DNA of 9,665 nucleotides. Origin: Rhodospirillaceae bacterium (GTDB lineage: Bacteria; Pseudomonadota; Alphaproteobacteria; Thalassobaculales; Thalassobaculaceae). The notes under the pieces were generated by a model. It saw only the letters and a list, made by a program, of their open reading frames with translations, was not told the DNA's origin and searched no databases. Made by a program: the position numbers and the translations under genes. Within the stretch, counting starts at the first letter, position 1, and the number at the start of each line of letters is the position of its first letter. The stretch lies in the NCBI GenBank assembly GCA_002701455.1, contig NZVJ01000088.1, forward strand, positions 31,519 to 41,183, written 5' to 3'. Shown here piece after piece: positions 1-6,834 of the stretch.

Positions 1-590
1 TCCTTTAGAGATTCCAATTTTCTAATAACTCCATCTATCTGACTAAACGGTACTATCACAACGCCGTCAACGTCACCAATTACCATATCACCTGTTTCAA
101 CGGTAACGCCCCCTAATTGAACTGGCAGACCCACCGACCCGGGGCCCGTCTTGGCCGGTGAATTAGGAATCACTCCTCGACAAAAAACAGGAAGCGACCA
201 AGGTAAAATGCCTTCTTGATCCCTTACCATTCCGTCTGTGACAAATCCTTTCACCCCCTTGTTCTTCATCATACCGCAAACTAAATCCCCTACTACCGCG
301 GTTGTCTCATAAGCATCGTTGGCACATACGATTACATCACCGGGCTTCGATAAGTGAAGCGCTCCCATTGCTGCTAAGTTGTCGGCGGGATAGGCGAAAC
401 ATGTGAGCGCCGGTCCGCAAAATATTGCAGAATTCAAATGCAGTGGTTTTATTGAATGATGCATAGCACCCCGCCCATCCATACAGTCCGCAACATGGCT
501 AGTAATAGCTCCAACAAATGCCATAATCTGCTTTTCAGTTGGGCGCCTATCTGGCTTAGAAACTTTCAAGATCGGTGGATCATCTAACAT
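1..590 (-). CDS. RraA-family protein (HMG/CHA aldolase-like), C-terminus cut by window edge
   Basis: About 196 codons are readable from ATG at 590, and the gene continues past base 1. The start is supported by GGGAG seven bases upstream. The fold family is recognised from a Gly-Asp-Leu run at residues 101-103, the stretch Lys-Gly-Val-Lys-Gly-Phe-Val-Thr-Asp-Gly-Met-Val-Arg-Asp at 111-124, and a Gly-Asp-Val-Asp-Gly-Val-Val segment near 172-178. In characterised 4-hydroxy-4-methyl-2-oxoglutarate/4-carboxy-4-hydroxy-2-oxoadipate aldolases the Arg-Asp pair binds the keto acid and the divalent metal, and here it is R123-D124. The family also includes the RNase E inhibitor RraA and many proteins of unknown substrate. 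The intact Arg-Asp motif and the sugar/acid-catabolism-type enolase-superfamily gene elsewhere in the window favour a metabolic aldolase or decarboxylase, but the substrate cannot be read from sequence. It is divergent from the DUF2125 gene. Confidence 0.88.
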   Translation of the reverse strand, partial: MLDDPPILKVSKPDRRPTEKQIMAFVGAITSHVADCMDGRGAMHHSIKPLHLNSAIFCGPALTCFAYPADNLAAMGALHLSKPGDVIVCANDAYETTAVVGDLVCGMMKNKGVKGFVTDGMVRDQEGILPWSLPVFCRGVIPNSPAKTGPGSVGLPVQLGGVTVETGDMVIGDVDGVVIVPFSQIDGVIRKLESLK

Positions 591-797
591 AAAGTATCTC
601 CCAAAAATTTATCACAATTCAAAAAGTTAACCTCGGCTTCATGCAAATTGTAGCCGCATTAAGTTTATGTTTTCCCCAGATTAACATTAACATAGAAAAA
701 AAAGCCACCTAAGTCAGAGGGAAACAGACACGAAATAATATGCTGTAATAATCCAAAACTGTTTACTTTTTGTTAACAATTTCCGAATTTCTATTTT

Positions 798-1865
798 ATG
801 ACCACTAACCTCTTTACTTTTTTGGCGAAAAAAAGACTTACAGTTCTTTTAGTCTTTTTAATTTTACCTTTATCATATGGTATCGCCTGGATGATCCTTA
901 GTCAGTGGTCTTTTTATCAGATTTCTAAAATACTTTCCTCCACAGTGCGCCCACATATGGCTATAGATACATCACAATTCATTCGATCAGGGTTTCCCTT
1001 TGCTATCTCATGGCGTGTAAGTTCACTAAAGATACTTTCACCTCTTATAGATGGAAAATTGTTGTTAAAATTTTCGAATATTTCTTTTGGAGTATCGGCT
1101 TTTAATCCCACAACTCTTAACACCAACGCTGATGGCATTCATCTAACTTTAATAAACCGCCGAGATGAAAGCTTGTGGAAGTTTCAATCTAAACAATTTC
1201 AAGTCAAGATAGTTAAAAAAAACTCGCACCGCGCCGAACTATTTTTTGAACTAGAAGATGTAAAACTTTTAAAACAAGAGGGAACCAAGCTTGACCCAAA
1301 CTGGGAGGAATATGTTGCTTCCAATAATCTCCTTGTTAATGTCCAACAAGTTTCATCCAAAGAAACTACCACTCAGAAATCTACGGCCAATATTTTAGCA
1401 GATATTGACGATATAAAATTGAGGTCATCGCCCTTAAATAATTTCAAGAATGTAAATAAGGGACACTTGAATTTGGCCGTTATTGGCGATCTAGATGCCT
1501 GGAGAATTAGCGACATTGTAGATTGGCGTGACGATGGCGGGATAATTGAGATTAAAAATATGAAAGTTGATGCAAGTCCCATCAACCTGGAGATGAATGG
1601 AACCGTAAGTCTCGATCAAGAATTGAAGCCAATAGGCGCCGGAACAGTCTTGGTATATGGAGCTGAGGAAATCATTAACGAAAAAATTGTGGCTGGTGAT
1701 ATGTCAAGAACAGAGGGATTAATGGCCCAATTAGCTCTTAGTTTACTCCCCTCTAAAAAGAATAGTGCCGGGAAATTATCAATTCAGATACCAATAACAG
1801 CTCAAGAAGGGAAACTTCGAGTTGGACCTTTCCTAATAACTGAACTATTTAGTATCGTCCGGTGA
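798..1865 (+). CDS. DUF2125 family protein, inner-membrane anchored, exported
   Basis: This 355-residue protein has a basic N-terminus (Ala-Lys-Lys-Arg at 10-13) followed by a hydrophobic segment at about 14-35. It therefore looks like a single-span protein, or one with an uncleaved signal anchor, whose bulk lies in the periplasm. The rest is beta-rich and has the Ser-Gly-Phe-Pro-Phe motif at about 64-68 that I associate with DUF2125, a family largely restricted to alphaproteobacteria and of unknown function. Length is normal for the family. The last 21 bases overlap the convergent tyrA-like gene. DUF2125 genes often lie beside tyrA, and that neighbourhood supports the assignment. No Shine-Dalgarno sequence precedes ATG 798, only an A/T-rich leader, so initiation may be weak or leaderless. 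A role in envelope biogenesis would be a guess. Confidence 0.82.
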   Translation: MTTNLFTFLAKKRLTVLLVFLILPLSYGIAWMILSQWSFYQISKILSSTVRPHMAIDTSQFIRSGFPFAISWRVSSLKILSPLIDGKLLLKFSNISFGVSAFNPTTLNTNADGIHLTLINRRDESLWKFQSKQFQVKIVKKNSHRAELFFELEDVKLLKQEGTKLDPNWEEYVASNNLLVNVQQVSSKETTTQKSTANILADIDDIKLRSSPLNNFKNVNKGHLNLAVIGDLDAWRISDIVDWRDDGGIIEIKNMKVDASPINLEMNGTVSLDQELKPIGAGTVLVYGAEEIINEKIVAGDMSRTEGLMAQLALSLLPSKKNSAGKLSIQIPITAQEGKLRVGPFLITELFSIVR

Positions 1866-2780
1866 TGGCGGTACATCCTGTCGAGCATCTATAACACCAC
1901 GTCTTATATCTCGGGTGCGAGTGAAAAGAGCTTCCAACACGTCGCCCTCACCCCACCTTATGGCTCTTTGCAATAGTGTTAAATCCTCTGAGAATCTCTG
2001 TAACATTTCTAAAACTGCCTCGCGATTATTTAAGAATACATCCCGCCACATAATAGGATTAGAGCCGGCAATTCTAGTGAAATCCCGAAACCCTGATGCC
2101 GAAAAGCGAATAACGTCGGCTTGGGTTTGATCCTCTAAATCATCAGCTGTTCCAACAATTGTATAGGCTATGAGATGCGGCAAGTGGGAGGTTATGGCCA
2201 GAACTTTATCATGATAATTAATATCCATTTCTTCCACCATGGCACCAATACCTTCACATAATCGCCGCATTTTAAAAACTGCTTCTCGATCTGCGTTTTC
2301 CAGAGGTGTTAACAGCCAGTAGCGCCCTTCAAAAAGACTTGCAAAGCCCGCTTCTGGGCCGGATTTTTCTGTTCCAGCTATTGGGTGTCCAGGGACAAGA
2401 TGGACATTTGAAGGAAGATATTGAACTATATTTTCAATAGGTTCAGCTTTTACAGAGCCCACATCACTTAAAACACAGCCCGCAGGCAGACTATGCGCAA
2501 TCTTCTTTACAATTGTTTCATAAGTTCCAATGGGTGTGCAGAGAATAACACAATCGGAGTTTGAAACAGCATCGTTTATATTTTCACAAGTACTGTCCGC
2601 TATTCCTAGTTCTAATGCTTTAGCTAGATTTTCTTTATTACTATCCGAAGCAATTATCTGTTTCACCAATCCCGGTTTTGACTTTAAGGCACGCGCCAGA
2701 GACGATCCAATCAAACCGATACCAATAATTGTGAGCGTATTGAAAATAAATGTGCTTTCATTATTAGCATAGTTAGTCAC
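1845..2780 (-). CDS. tyrA: Prephenate/arogenate dehydrogenase
   Basis: This cytosolic NAD(P)-dependent enzyme oxidatively decarboxylates prephenate to 4-hydroxyphenylpyruvate, or arogenate to tyrosine. With a GTG start at 2780 it has 311 residues. An N-terminal Rossmann fold carries Gly-Ile-Gly-Leu-Ile-Gly at 20-25. Asp-Val-Gly-Ser-Val-Lys lies at 106-111, Gly-His-Pro-Ile-Ala-Gly at 131-136, Ser-His-Leu-Pro-His at 198-202, and Ser-Gly-Phe-Arg-Asp-Phe-Thr-Arg at 229-236. These include the His and Arg positions that act in catalysis and substrate binding in the TyrA family. The longer open frame begins at ATG 2813 inside hisC with only a weak ribosome site. GTG 2780 lies four bases after the hisC stop with GGAGGGAG upstream, so I prefer it. 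There is no ACT or chorismate mutase fusion. Prephenate versus arogenate specificity cannot be told by eye. Confidence 0.93.
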   Translation of the reverse strand: MTNYANNESTFIFNTLTIIGIGLIGSSLARALKSKPGLVKQIIASDSNKENLAKALELGIADSTCENINDAVSNSDCVILCTPIGTYETIVKKIAHSLPAGCVLSDVGSVKAEPIENIVQYLPSNVHLVPGHPIAGTEKSGPEAGFASLFEGRYWLLTPLENADREAVFKMRRLCEGIGAMVEEMDINYHDKVLAITSHLPHLIAYTIVGTADDLEDQTQADVIRFSASGFRDFTRIAGSNPIMWRDVFLNNREAVLEMLQRFSEDLTLLQRAIRWGEGDVLEALFTRTRDIRRGVIDARQDVPPSPDDTK

Positions 2781-2784
2781 AGGT

Positions 2785-3876
2785 TTACGCTCCCTCCAAA
2801 AATTCTGTAACATTCTTCAAAACGATCTTCATTTCGTCTTCGGTCCCAATAGAAAGCCGCAGATAATCGGGTGCGCCGTAACCACTCATTCCACGTGTCA
2901 ATATTCCTCTACTGGTCAAAAAAGAACCCGCATCGTTTGCTGTTTTTCCCTTTTCATTTGGGAATTTGACCATTAGGAAATTTGTAATGCTGGGCAGACA
3001 AAGCAGGCCAAGCTTTTCAAATTTAGATGCCGTCCATGTTCTCCATTTTTCATTATGTTCCACAGCCTTATCTACAAATTGTTGATCATCAAGAGCGGCT
3101 ATAGCAGCGGCAACGGCTGCTCTGTTAGCGCCAAAAGGTTGCTTAACAACATGAAGGGCGTCAATAATATGAGGTTTTGCATACCCCCATCCTAAACGCA
3201 AGCCGGCTAATGCATATAGTTTAGAAAATGTTCTCAGCATTATAACATTCTCCGCTGCATCAACTAACTCTGCTCCACTTGAATAATCATTACGTACAAC
3301 GAATTCGGAATAAGCCGCATCTATTACGAATAGCACATCGCTGGGCAGTTTGCTGTGGAGTCGAGCGACTTCAGTACGCGATAAATATGATCCAGTAGGA
3401 TTATTCGGGTTAGCGAGGAAAACAATGCGGGTACGACTACTAATACGATCCAATATAGAGTCGATATCGACCCTAAAGTTATTATCAGTAGCCGCTATAG
3501 GGCAACCGCCCGCCACTTTAGTAGACATGGGATACATAATGAACCCATATTCTGTATGCACTGCCTCGTCGCCAGGATCAAGATATGCCTGACAAATCGC
3601 CATAATTAACTCATCCGACCCACAACCAAAAATCATTTTTTTTGGGTCCAAGTCATACTTCTCACCAAGTTTCTCAGCAAGTTCTATAGGTTCCTCATCA
3701 GGATACCAGTGCAAAAGACCAGATTGATTATTGAGGGCCTGTAATGCTTTTGGACTAGGGCCAAACGCGCCTTCGTTCGCCGAAAGTCTGATAATACGAT
3801 CTGCTTCAGGCGCCCTCAGATTTGGCTGATACCTAACCATTTCTGCTATTGTTGGCCTCGGTTTAGGTTGAGTCAT
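2785..3876 (-). CDS. hisC: Histidinol-phosphate / aromatic aminotransferase (HisC family)
   Basis: This is a fold-type I, PLP-dependent aminotransferase of 363 residues, the usual HisC length. Visible motifs are Leu-Ser-Ala-Asn-Glu at 31-35, Trp-Tyr-Pro-Asp at 57-60, Gly-Cys-Gly-Ser-Asp-Glu at 84-89, Asn-Pro-Asn-Asn-Pro-Thr-Gly at 156-162, Asp186 with Tyr189, Thr-Phe-Ser-Lys at 216-219 with K219 as the expected PLP Schiff-base lysine, R227, and Arg-Leu-Ser-Ile-Gly at 340-344. The family converts imidazole acetol phosphate to histidinol phosphate. Many members also transaminate prephenate or hydroxyphenylpyruvate. Its position between chorismate mutase and tyrA, with no other his gene in view, favours an aromatic or dual role (inference). 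ATG 3876 has GAGG five bases upstream. ATG 3894, six codons earlier, has no ribosome site. Confidence 0.93.
   Translation of the reverse strand: MTQPKPRPTIAEMVRYQPNLRAPEADRIIRLSANEGAFGPSPKALQALNNQSGLLHWYPDEEPIELAEKLGEKYDLDPKKMIFGCGSDELIMAICQAYLDPGDEAVHTEYGFIMYPMSTKVAGGCPIAATDNNFRVDIDSILDRISSRTRIVFLANPNNPTGSYLSRTEVARLHSKLPSDVLFVIDAAYSEFVVRNDYSSGAELVDAAENVIMLRTFSKLYALAGLRLGWGYAKPHIIDALHVVKQPFGANRAAVAAAIAALDDQQFVDKAVEHNEKWRTWTASKFEKLGLLCLPSITNFLMVKFPNEKGKTANDAGSFLTSRGILTRGMSGYGAPDYLRLSIGTEDEMKIVLKNVTEFLEGA
2790..2797 (-). promoter_or_regulatory. Ribosome binding site for tyrA GTG start
   Basis: The minus strand reads GGAGGGAG inside the last codons of hisC, 9 bases before GTG 2780. It indicates translational coupling of tyrA to hisC and argues against the in-frame ATG 33 bases farther upstream. 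Confidence 0.7.
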
Positions 3877-3881
3877 TTTTA

Positions 3882-3885
3882 CCTC
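3882..3885 (-). promoter_or_regulatory. Ribosome binding site deciding the hisC start
   Basis: GAGG lies on the minus strand five bases before ATG 3876. This selects the second of two in-frame ATGs, and the hisC start then falls 23 bases after the chorismate mutase stop. Confidence 0.65.
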
Positions 3886-3899
3886 AAAAGTCATTCATA

Positions 3900-4652
3900 T
3901 TATGAGTTTGGTATTAAATTGGCGAAGTTTCCAAGACAAATGTATTCCACACCTTCCGGAACCTGAAGGATTTCTTCATATCCGTCCACTAATACTAATT
4001 TCCATAGACAATGAGGACCCAATTTAATAACACAGCCAAAATTTTTATCGACTTCACCCTTAATAGCAAACAAGCTAGTATCATCGCCAGTCTCTTCTGG
4101 TTTCTGTTTGGCTATTATCGCTAGCGATCGTGTAACTCCCTCGCTCTTTATCATCGGAACAATAGAAACAACTTTTACGCCACTTTTTCTAGAACTCTCA
4201 GCGAAATCGCTCCACCATTCACCATCGGTGCCGTCCCAAAACCCAGGGACCATTCCAATATGCGCTAAGCCATTTGTAACTTGATCTAGTACTTCCCTCG
4301 AACTTGCAAATTCTGAAATTTTAGAGGATGAGCCAGAATAGTCTTTGGCAATGGTATAGTAATATCGTTCCGGAAGATAAGCAGCAGATTTTATCGGAGT
4401 TTGTTGATTTAAGTTTGCACTTAAAATCTCACGCCAAATTCGGTAAATAGAAGTTGCCGAAAGGGGCGGGGTATTTCTGAGAACAAGGCGCTTCAGTATC
4501 TGCGCTTCTCTTCCCGGCCGAAGATTAAACCCAGAATTTAATTTTTTGGCTTTAGCAACCTCTTGGCCTATTTCAATTCGGCGAACTAAGAGATTGTGCA
4601 ACTCCTCATCAATTTGGTCTATTTCTTTTCTCAATTCCTCAAGCGTTTTCAA
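3900..4652 (-). CDS. Chorismate mutase (AroQ type) with a long C-terminal extension
   Basis: This 250-residue protein has its first ~85 residues as an AroQ all-helical chorismate mutase, which rearranges chorismate to prephenate. By eye alignment to the E. coli P-protein domain, the active-site set is present: R8, R25, K36, R48, E49 and Q84 (for R11, R28, K39, R51, E52 and Q88). Residues ~95-250 match no intact enzyme. They recall a shortened prephenate dehydratase: a Phe-x5-Val-Leu-x2-Val-x2-Gly-x-Ala-His-Ile-Gly-Met-Val-Pro stretch at 115-136, Val-Thr-Arg-Ser at 173-176 where dehydratases have Thr-Arg-Phe, and Asp-Thr-Ser-Leu-Phe at 191-195 like an ACT start. The start is TTG at 4652. A stop lies in frame upstream, no ATG is available, and GGAG is seven bases away. 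It heads the block with hisC and tyrA. Confidence 0.87.
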   Translation of the reverse strand: MKTLEELRKEIDQIDEELHNLLVRRIEIGQEVAKAKKLNSGFNLRPGREAQILKRLVLRNTPPLSATSIYRIWREILSANLNQQTPIKSAAYLPERYYYTIAKDYSGSSSKISEFASSREVLDQVTNGLAHIGMVPGFWDGTDGEWWSDFAESSRKSGVKVVSIVPMIKSEGVTRSLAIIAKQKPEETGDDTSLFAIKGEVDKNFGCVIKLGPHCLWKLVLVDGYEEILQVPEGVEYICLGNFANLIPNS

Positions 4653-4659
4653 ACTTAAT

Positions 4660-4663
4660 CTCC
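4660..4663 (-). promoter_or_regulatory. Ribosome binding site for the TTG-initiated chorismate mutase
   Basis: GGAG on the minus strand sits seven bases before TTG 4652. An in-frame TGA upstream and the absence of any in-frame ATG before residue ~134 make TTG the only sensible start. Confidence 0.7.
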
Positions 4664-4696
4664 GCCTCTGGTTACATCACAAGAATTGTGGTCGAG

Positions 4697-4713
4697 CTAG
4701 GCTTAATCTAGGC
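4697..4713. repeat. Short direct repeat in the leader of the chorismate mutase block
   Basis: CTAGGC occurs at 4697-4702 and again at 4708-4713, spaced 11 bases start to start (about one helical turn), some 45-60 bases upstream of the chorismate mutase start. It lies in the 212-base AT-rich gap that must hold the promoter if this block is transcribed separately from the methyltransferase. It could be a regulator's paired half-sites or chance. I see no clear -35/-10 pair or attenuator peptide in the gap. Confidence 0.25.
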
Positions 4714-4864
4714 GCTCCAACAAGCATATGAAATATTATTCTTATACCTCATTGTTGTTAAACATTAAGGTCGTAACCGTAAATGTAAAATAGTTTTTCG
4801 ATAGTTTTTTCATGCGAAAAATCAAAGCATTAAGTAAAAAGCAAAAGTTTCTTTTTTTAACTGC

Positions 4865-5605
4865 TCAGTATTTTTCTAAATTCATAAATCTGACAGACGA
4901 AACCGGGATCATTCTATTTGCCTTGCTCCTTGCTTTTTTAATTTGGCTTGCCGCATAAATTTGTTTGGCAGCTTCTACGATAAGCACACCACCGAGATGT
5001 TTTAGCCACCGAGAGCCAAGATCTTCAATTCCACTGGCGGACCTGAGTACAACTCTTCTGGCAGATGGCGGTATGAATAAAGCCCTTTCCATTTTTTCCG
5101 GAATGAACATACCATCCCGCAGCAATCGGGAAAGCTGGGAACTTGAATACGGCTGCCCAAAACCAAAAGGCGTACGTTCGGTTCGGGCCCAAACTCCACT
5201 CCGGTTTGGGACAACTACAATCAAGCGGCCATCGCCTGTTAAGATACGCCAAACTTCTTTGAGCATAGGTCTCAAATGTTCTGTGCACTCCATACAGTGC
5301 ACCAAAACTATTCTATCGATGGATGAGTCCTGGAAAGGCAGTTCATCGTCTTCAGAAATCACGACCCTGTTAGAACTATCAACCGGCCAATATGTGCCAC
5401 CCTGCTGAGCGGGCATTAACGCGAATACATTATCAGCTTCCATCAGAAACGGACGCAGGAAGGGTGTAGCATATCCAAGCCCTATAATTGTTAGCCCACT
5501 TGTATTAGGCCAGATAGACCTTATTTTACGGCGTATCAACCGCCGGGCAACATGCCCTAAACCAGTATTATAGAAATTTGCTAGGTCAACTGAATCCAAG
5601 TACAT
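4865..5605 (-). CDS. Class I SAM-dependent methyltransferase, substrate unknown
   Basis: The 246-residue protein looks cytosolic and lacks a signal peptide. A Rossmann-like motif I is visible as Ile-Ile-Gly-Leu-Gly-Tyr-Ala-Thr at 40-47. A post-motif acidic segment follows at 85-89 (Glu-Asp-Asp-Glu-Leu). Motif IV-like Leu-Pro-Phe-Gln-Asp-Ser-Ser-Ile-Asp-Arg-Ile at 89-99 and the Arg-Ile-Leu-Thr-Gly-Asp-Gly-Arg-Leu stretch at 120-128 are typical of Methyltransf_11 proteins. The C-terminal tail (~215-246) is basic and has no recognisable domain. The start ATG 5605 has AGGAG four bases upstream. It lies 34 bases after the enolase-superfamily gene and is probably cotranscribed with it. A methyltransferase of this kind next to gloB is, from memory, common in alphaproteobacteria, but its substrate is not known to me. 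Confidence 0.85.
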   Translation of the reverse strand: MYLDSVDLANFYNTGLGHVARRLIRRKIRSIWPNTSGLTIIGLGYATPFLRPFLMEADNVFALMPAQQGGTYWPVDSSNRVVISEDDELPFQDSSIDRIVLVHCMECTEHLRPMLKEVWRILTGDGRLIVVVPNRSGVWARTERTPFGFGQPYSSSQLSRLLRDGMFIPEKMERALFIPPSARRVVLRSASGIEDLGSRWLKHLGGVLIVEAAKQIYAASQIKKARSKANRMIPVSSVRFMNLEKY

Positions 5606-5639
5606 GTAGCTCCTAACTGAATAAATAGTTGATGACGAG

Positions 5640-6740
5640 TTAAGTAACCCTGTAAGTTTTTATTACATCCAAATCAGGTTCTACGCCAAGTCCGATATCG
5701 TCCAAAACTCTAAAACTGCCTTTCACCGGATTATATAATTCTTTCGGGTACAATCCTGCTTCGGGCTCAATAAATATCCGTTCTATCCAACCCGAGTTTG
5801 GTATACTCTGCGCTAAATGGAGCGTGGCTAAGAATCCTGGACCAAAATACGGTGAGTGCGGCATAAGCTGAGTTCCAAAAATTTCTGCTAATGTTGCTAT
5901 TTTTTTGAACTCTGTAATCCCCCCCACCTTGGTTACACTTGGTTGTGCAAAACTAATTGCATCACTACTCATCATTTTTTTAAATTCAAATGCGGTGCAA
6001 GCATTTTCACCAGCAGCTATGGAAATGCCAGTATCAGCCGCTAGTTTTGCTAAAGAATCAAAGTCCTCTGGAGGGTTAATCGGTTCTTCCAGCCAATGAA
6101 TGTCGAATTGTTTCATCTTCAAGGCCATCATTCGAGCCTCTTCGGGCGTCCATGGACAATTAACATCAACCATCAGAAGCGTTCCATCACCGGCAGCCTT
6201 ACGCGCAGCTCCAATCTCCTCTATACCTATCTCATGGAGTTTAATTTTTTGGTAACCTAATTTTTTAGCATAGGTAACTCTGTCTCTTACACACTCAGGA
6301 TCTTCATAACGGAATAAACTTGCATATGCTGGTACATTCTTCACACTGGATGCACCCAAGAATTTATAAAGGGGTAACCCAGCAGCCTTTGCTGCTATGT
6401 CCCAAAGAGCTATATCTAGCCCCGATATAGCAAACATCGTTATCCCGTATCGTCCAAACAGGTGCAGCGCCTGCTGGAGTTCACTATTGATATTAACTAT
6501 ATCAAGTGCGTCTTTCCCAATCACACGAGGAATAACCATATGCTTCAGCACCTCTGCTACCGGTCTTCTGCATTGAAAGCTAAATGCGTCACCCCAACCT
6601 GTAATCCCGCCGCTTGTCTCCACTTTGATAAGACAGAAATCCAATTTACCCCAATTTAAAAAACCCACCTGATCGTTTTTGCTTATTCCCTTATCAAACG
6701 GCATTTCCATCTCAATAACTTCGATATGCTCTATTTTCAT
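5640..6740 (-). CDS. Enolase superfamily, mandelate racemase/muconate lactonizing type
   Basis: This 366-residue enzyme has an N-terminal capping domain (~1-130) and a (beta/alpha)7beta barrel. Barrel motifs are Lys-Ile-Lys at 165-167 (the KxK base), Asp192 in Val-Asp-Val-Asn, Glu218 in Trp-Leu-Glu-Glu-Pro, and Glu245 in Ala-Ala-Gly-Glu-Asn as the three Mg ligands. H295 in Met-Pro-His-Ser-Pro is the likely opposite-face base. Family chemistry is proton abstraction alpha to a carboxylate, followed by racemisation, epimerisation or dehydration, often of sugar acids. The position that pairs with the His in mandelate racemase (Asp270 there) reads Ser268 in Gln-Pro-Ser-Val-Thr-Lys-Val-Gly-Gly. Substrate is unknown. 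The start ATG 6740 has a strong AGGAGG four bases upstream. It is divergent from gloB and cotranscribed with the methyltransferase by spacing. Confidence 0.9.
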   Translation of the reverse strand: MKIEHIEVIEMEMPFDKGISKNDQVGFLNWGKLDFCLIKVETSGGITGWGDAFSFQCRRPVAEVLKHMVIPRVIGKDALDIVNINSELQQALHLFGRYGITMFAISGLDIALWDIAAKAAGLPLYKFLGASSVKNVPAYASLFRYEDPECVRDRVTYAKKLGYQKIKLHEIGIEEIGAARKAAGDGTLLMVDVNCPWTPEEARMMALKMKQFDIHWLEEPINPPEDFDSLAKLAADTGISIAAGENACTAFEFKKMMSSDAISFAQPSVTKVGGITEFKKIATLAEIFGTQLMPHSPYFGPGFLATLHLAQSIPNSGWIERIFIEPEAGLYPKELYNPVKGSFRVLDDIGLGVEPDLDVIKTYRVT

Positions 6741-6822
6741 TCTTCCTCCTTATTCAAGCAGCACCTTAGTTATTGGCGCTTCCCGTTTGTTGATGTTATC
6801 TTTCAAAAAAAAGAAGTTCACT

Positions 6823-6826
6823 GGAG
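6823..6826 (+). promoter_or_regulatory. Ribosome binding site deciding the gloB start
   Basis: GGAG lies eight bases before ATG 6835. This selects the family-length 256-residue product over the longer frame beginning at 6679. The 94-base divergent gap must hold promoters for both gloB and the enolase-superfamily gene, though I could not pick out convincing boxes. Confidence 0.65.
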
Positions 6827-6834
6827 AATATATA

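Noticed and set aside
591..797. Possible small gene or RNA in the 207-base divergent gap
   Set aside because: No open frame with a ribosome site and no stable structure was seen. It is AT-rich and most likely holds the two divergent promoters.
2781..2813. ATG 2813 as the tyrA start
   Set aside because: It would overlap hisC by 29 bases with a weak ribosome site, and the extra 11 residues precede the Rossmann fold. GTG 2780 with GGAGGGAG fits better, though ATG is not excluded.
3877..3894. ATG 3894 as the hisC start
   Set aside because: No ribosome site precedes it, whereas ATG 3876 has GAGG at good spacing.
4794..4821. Inverted repeat TTTTTCG...CGAAAAA between the methyltransferase and chorismate mutase
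   Set aside because: The stem is mostly A-T with a 14-base loop and no GC-rich core followed by a T run. It is not a convincing terminator or attenuator.
4965..5408. 147-codon plus-strand open frame opposite the methyltransferase, plus two more minus-strand frames there
   Set aside because: They are low-complexity, Ser/Thr/Arg-rich translations without any family motif, lying fully inside a well-supported gene. These are shadow frames.
6679..6834. N-terminal extension of gloB by 52 codons
   Set aside because: It is antisense to the start of the enolase-superfamily gene and its ribosome site. GloB-like sequence begins exactly at ATG 6835, which has GGAG upstream.
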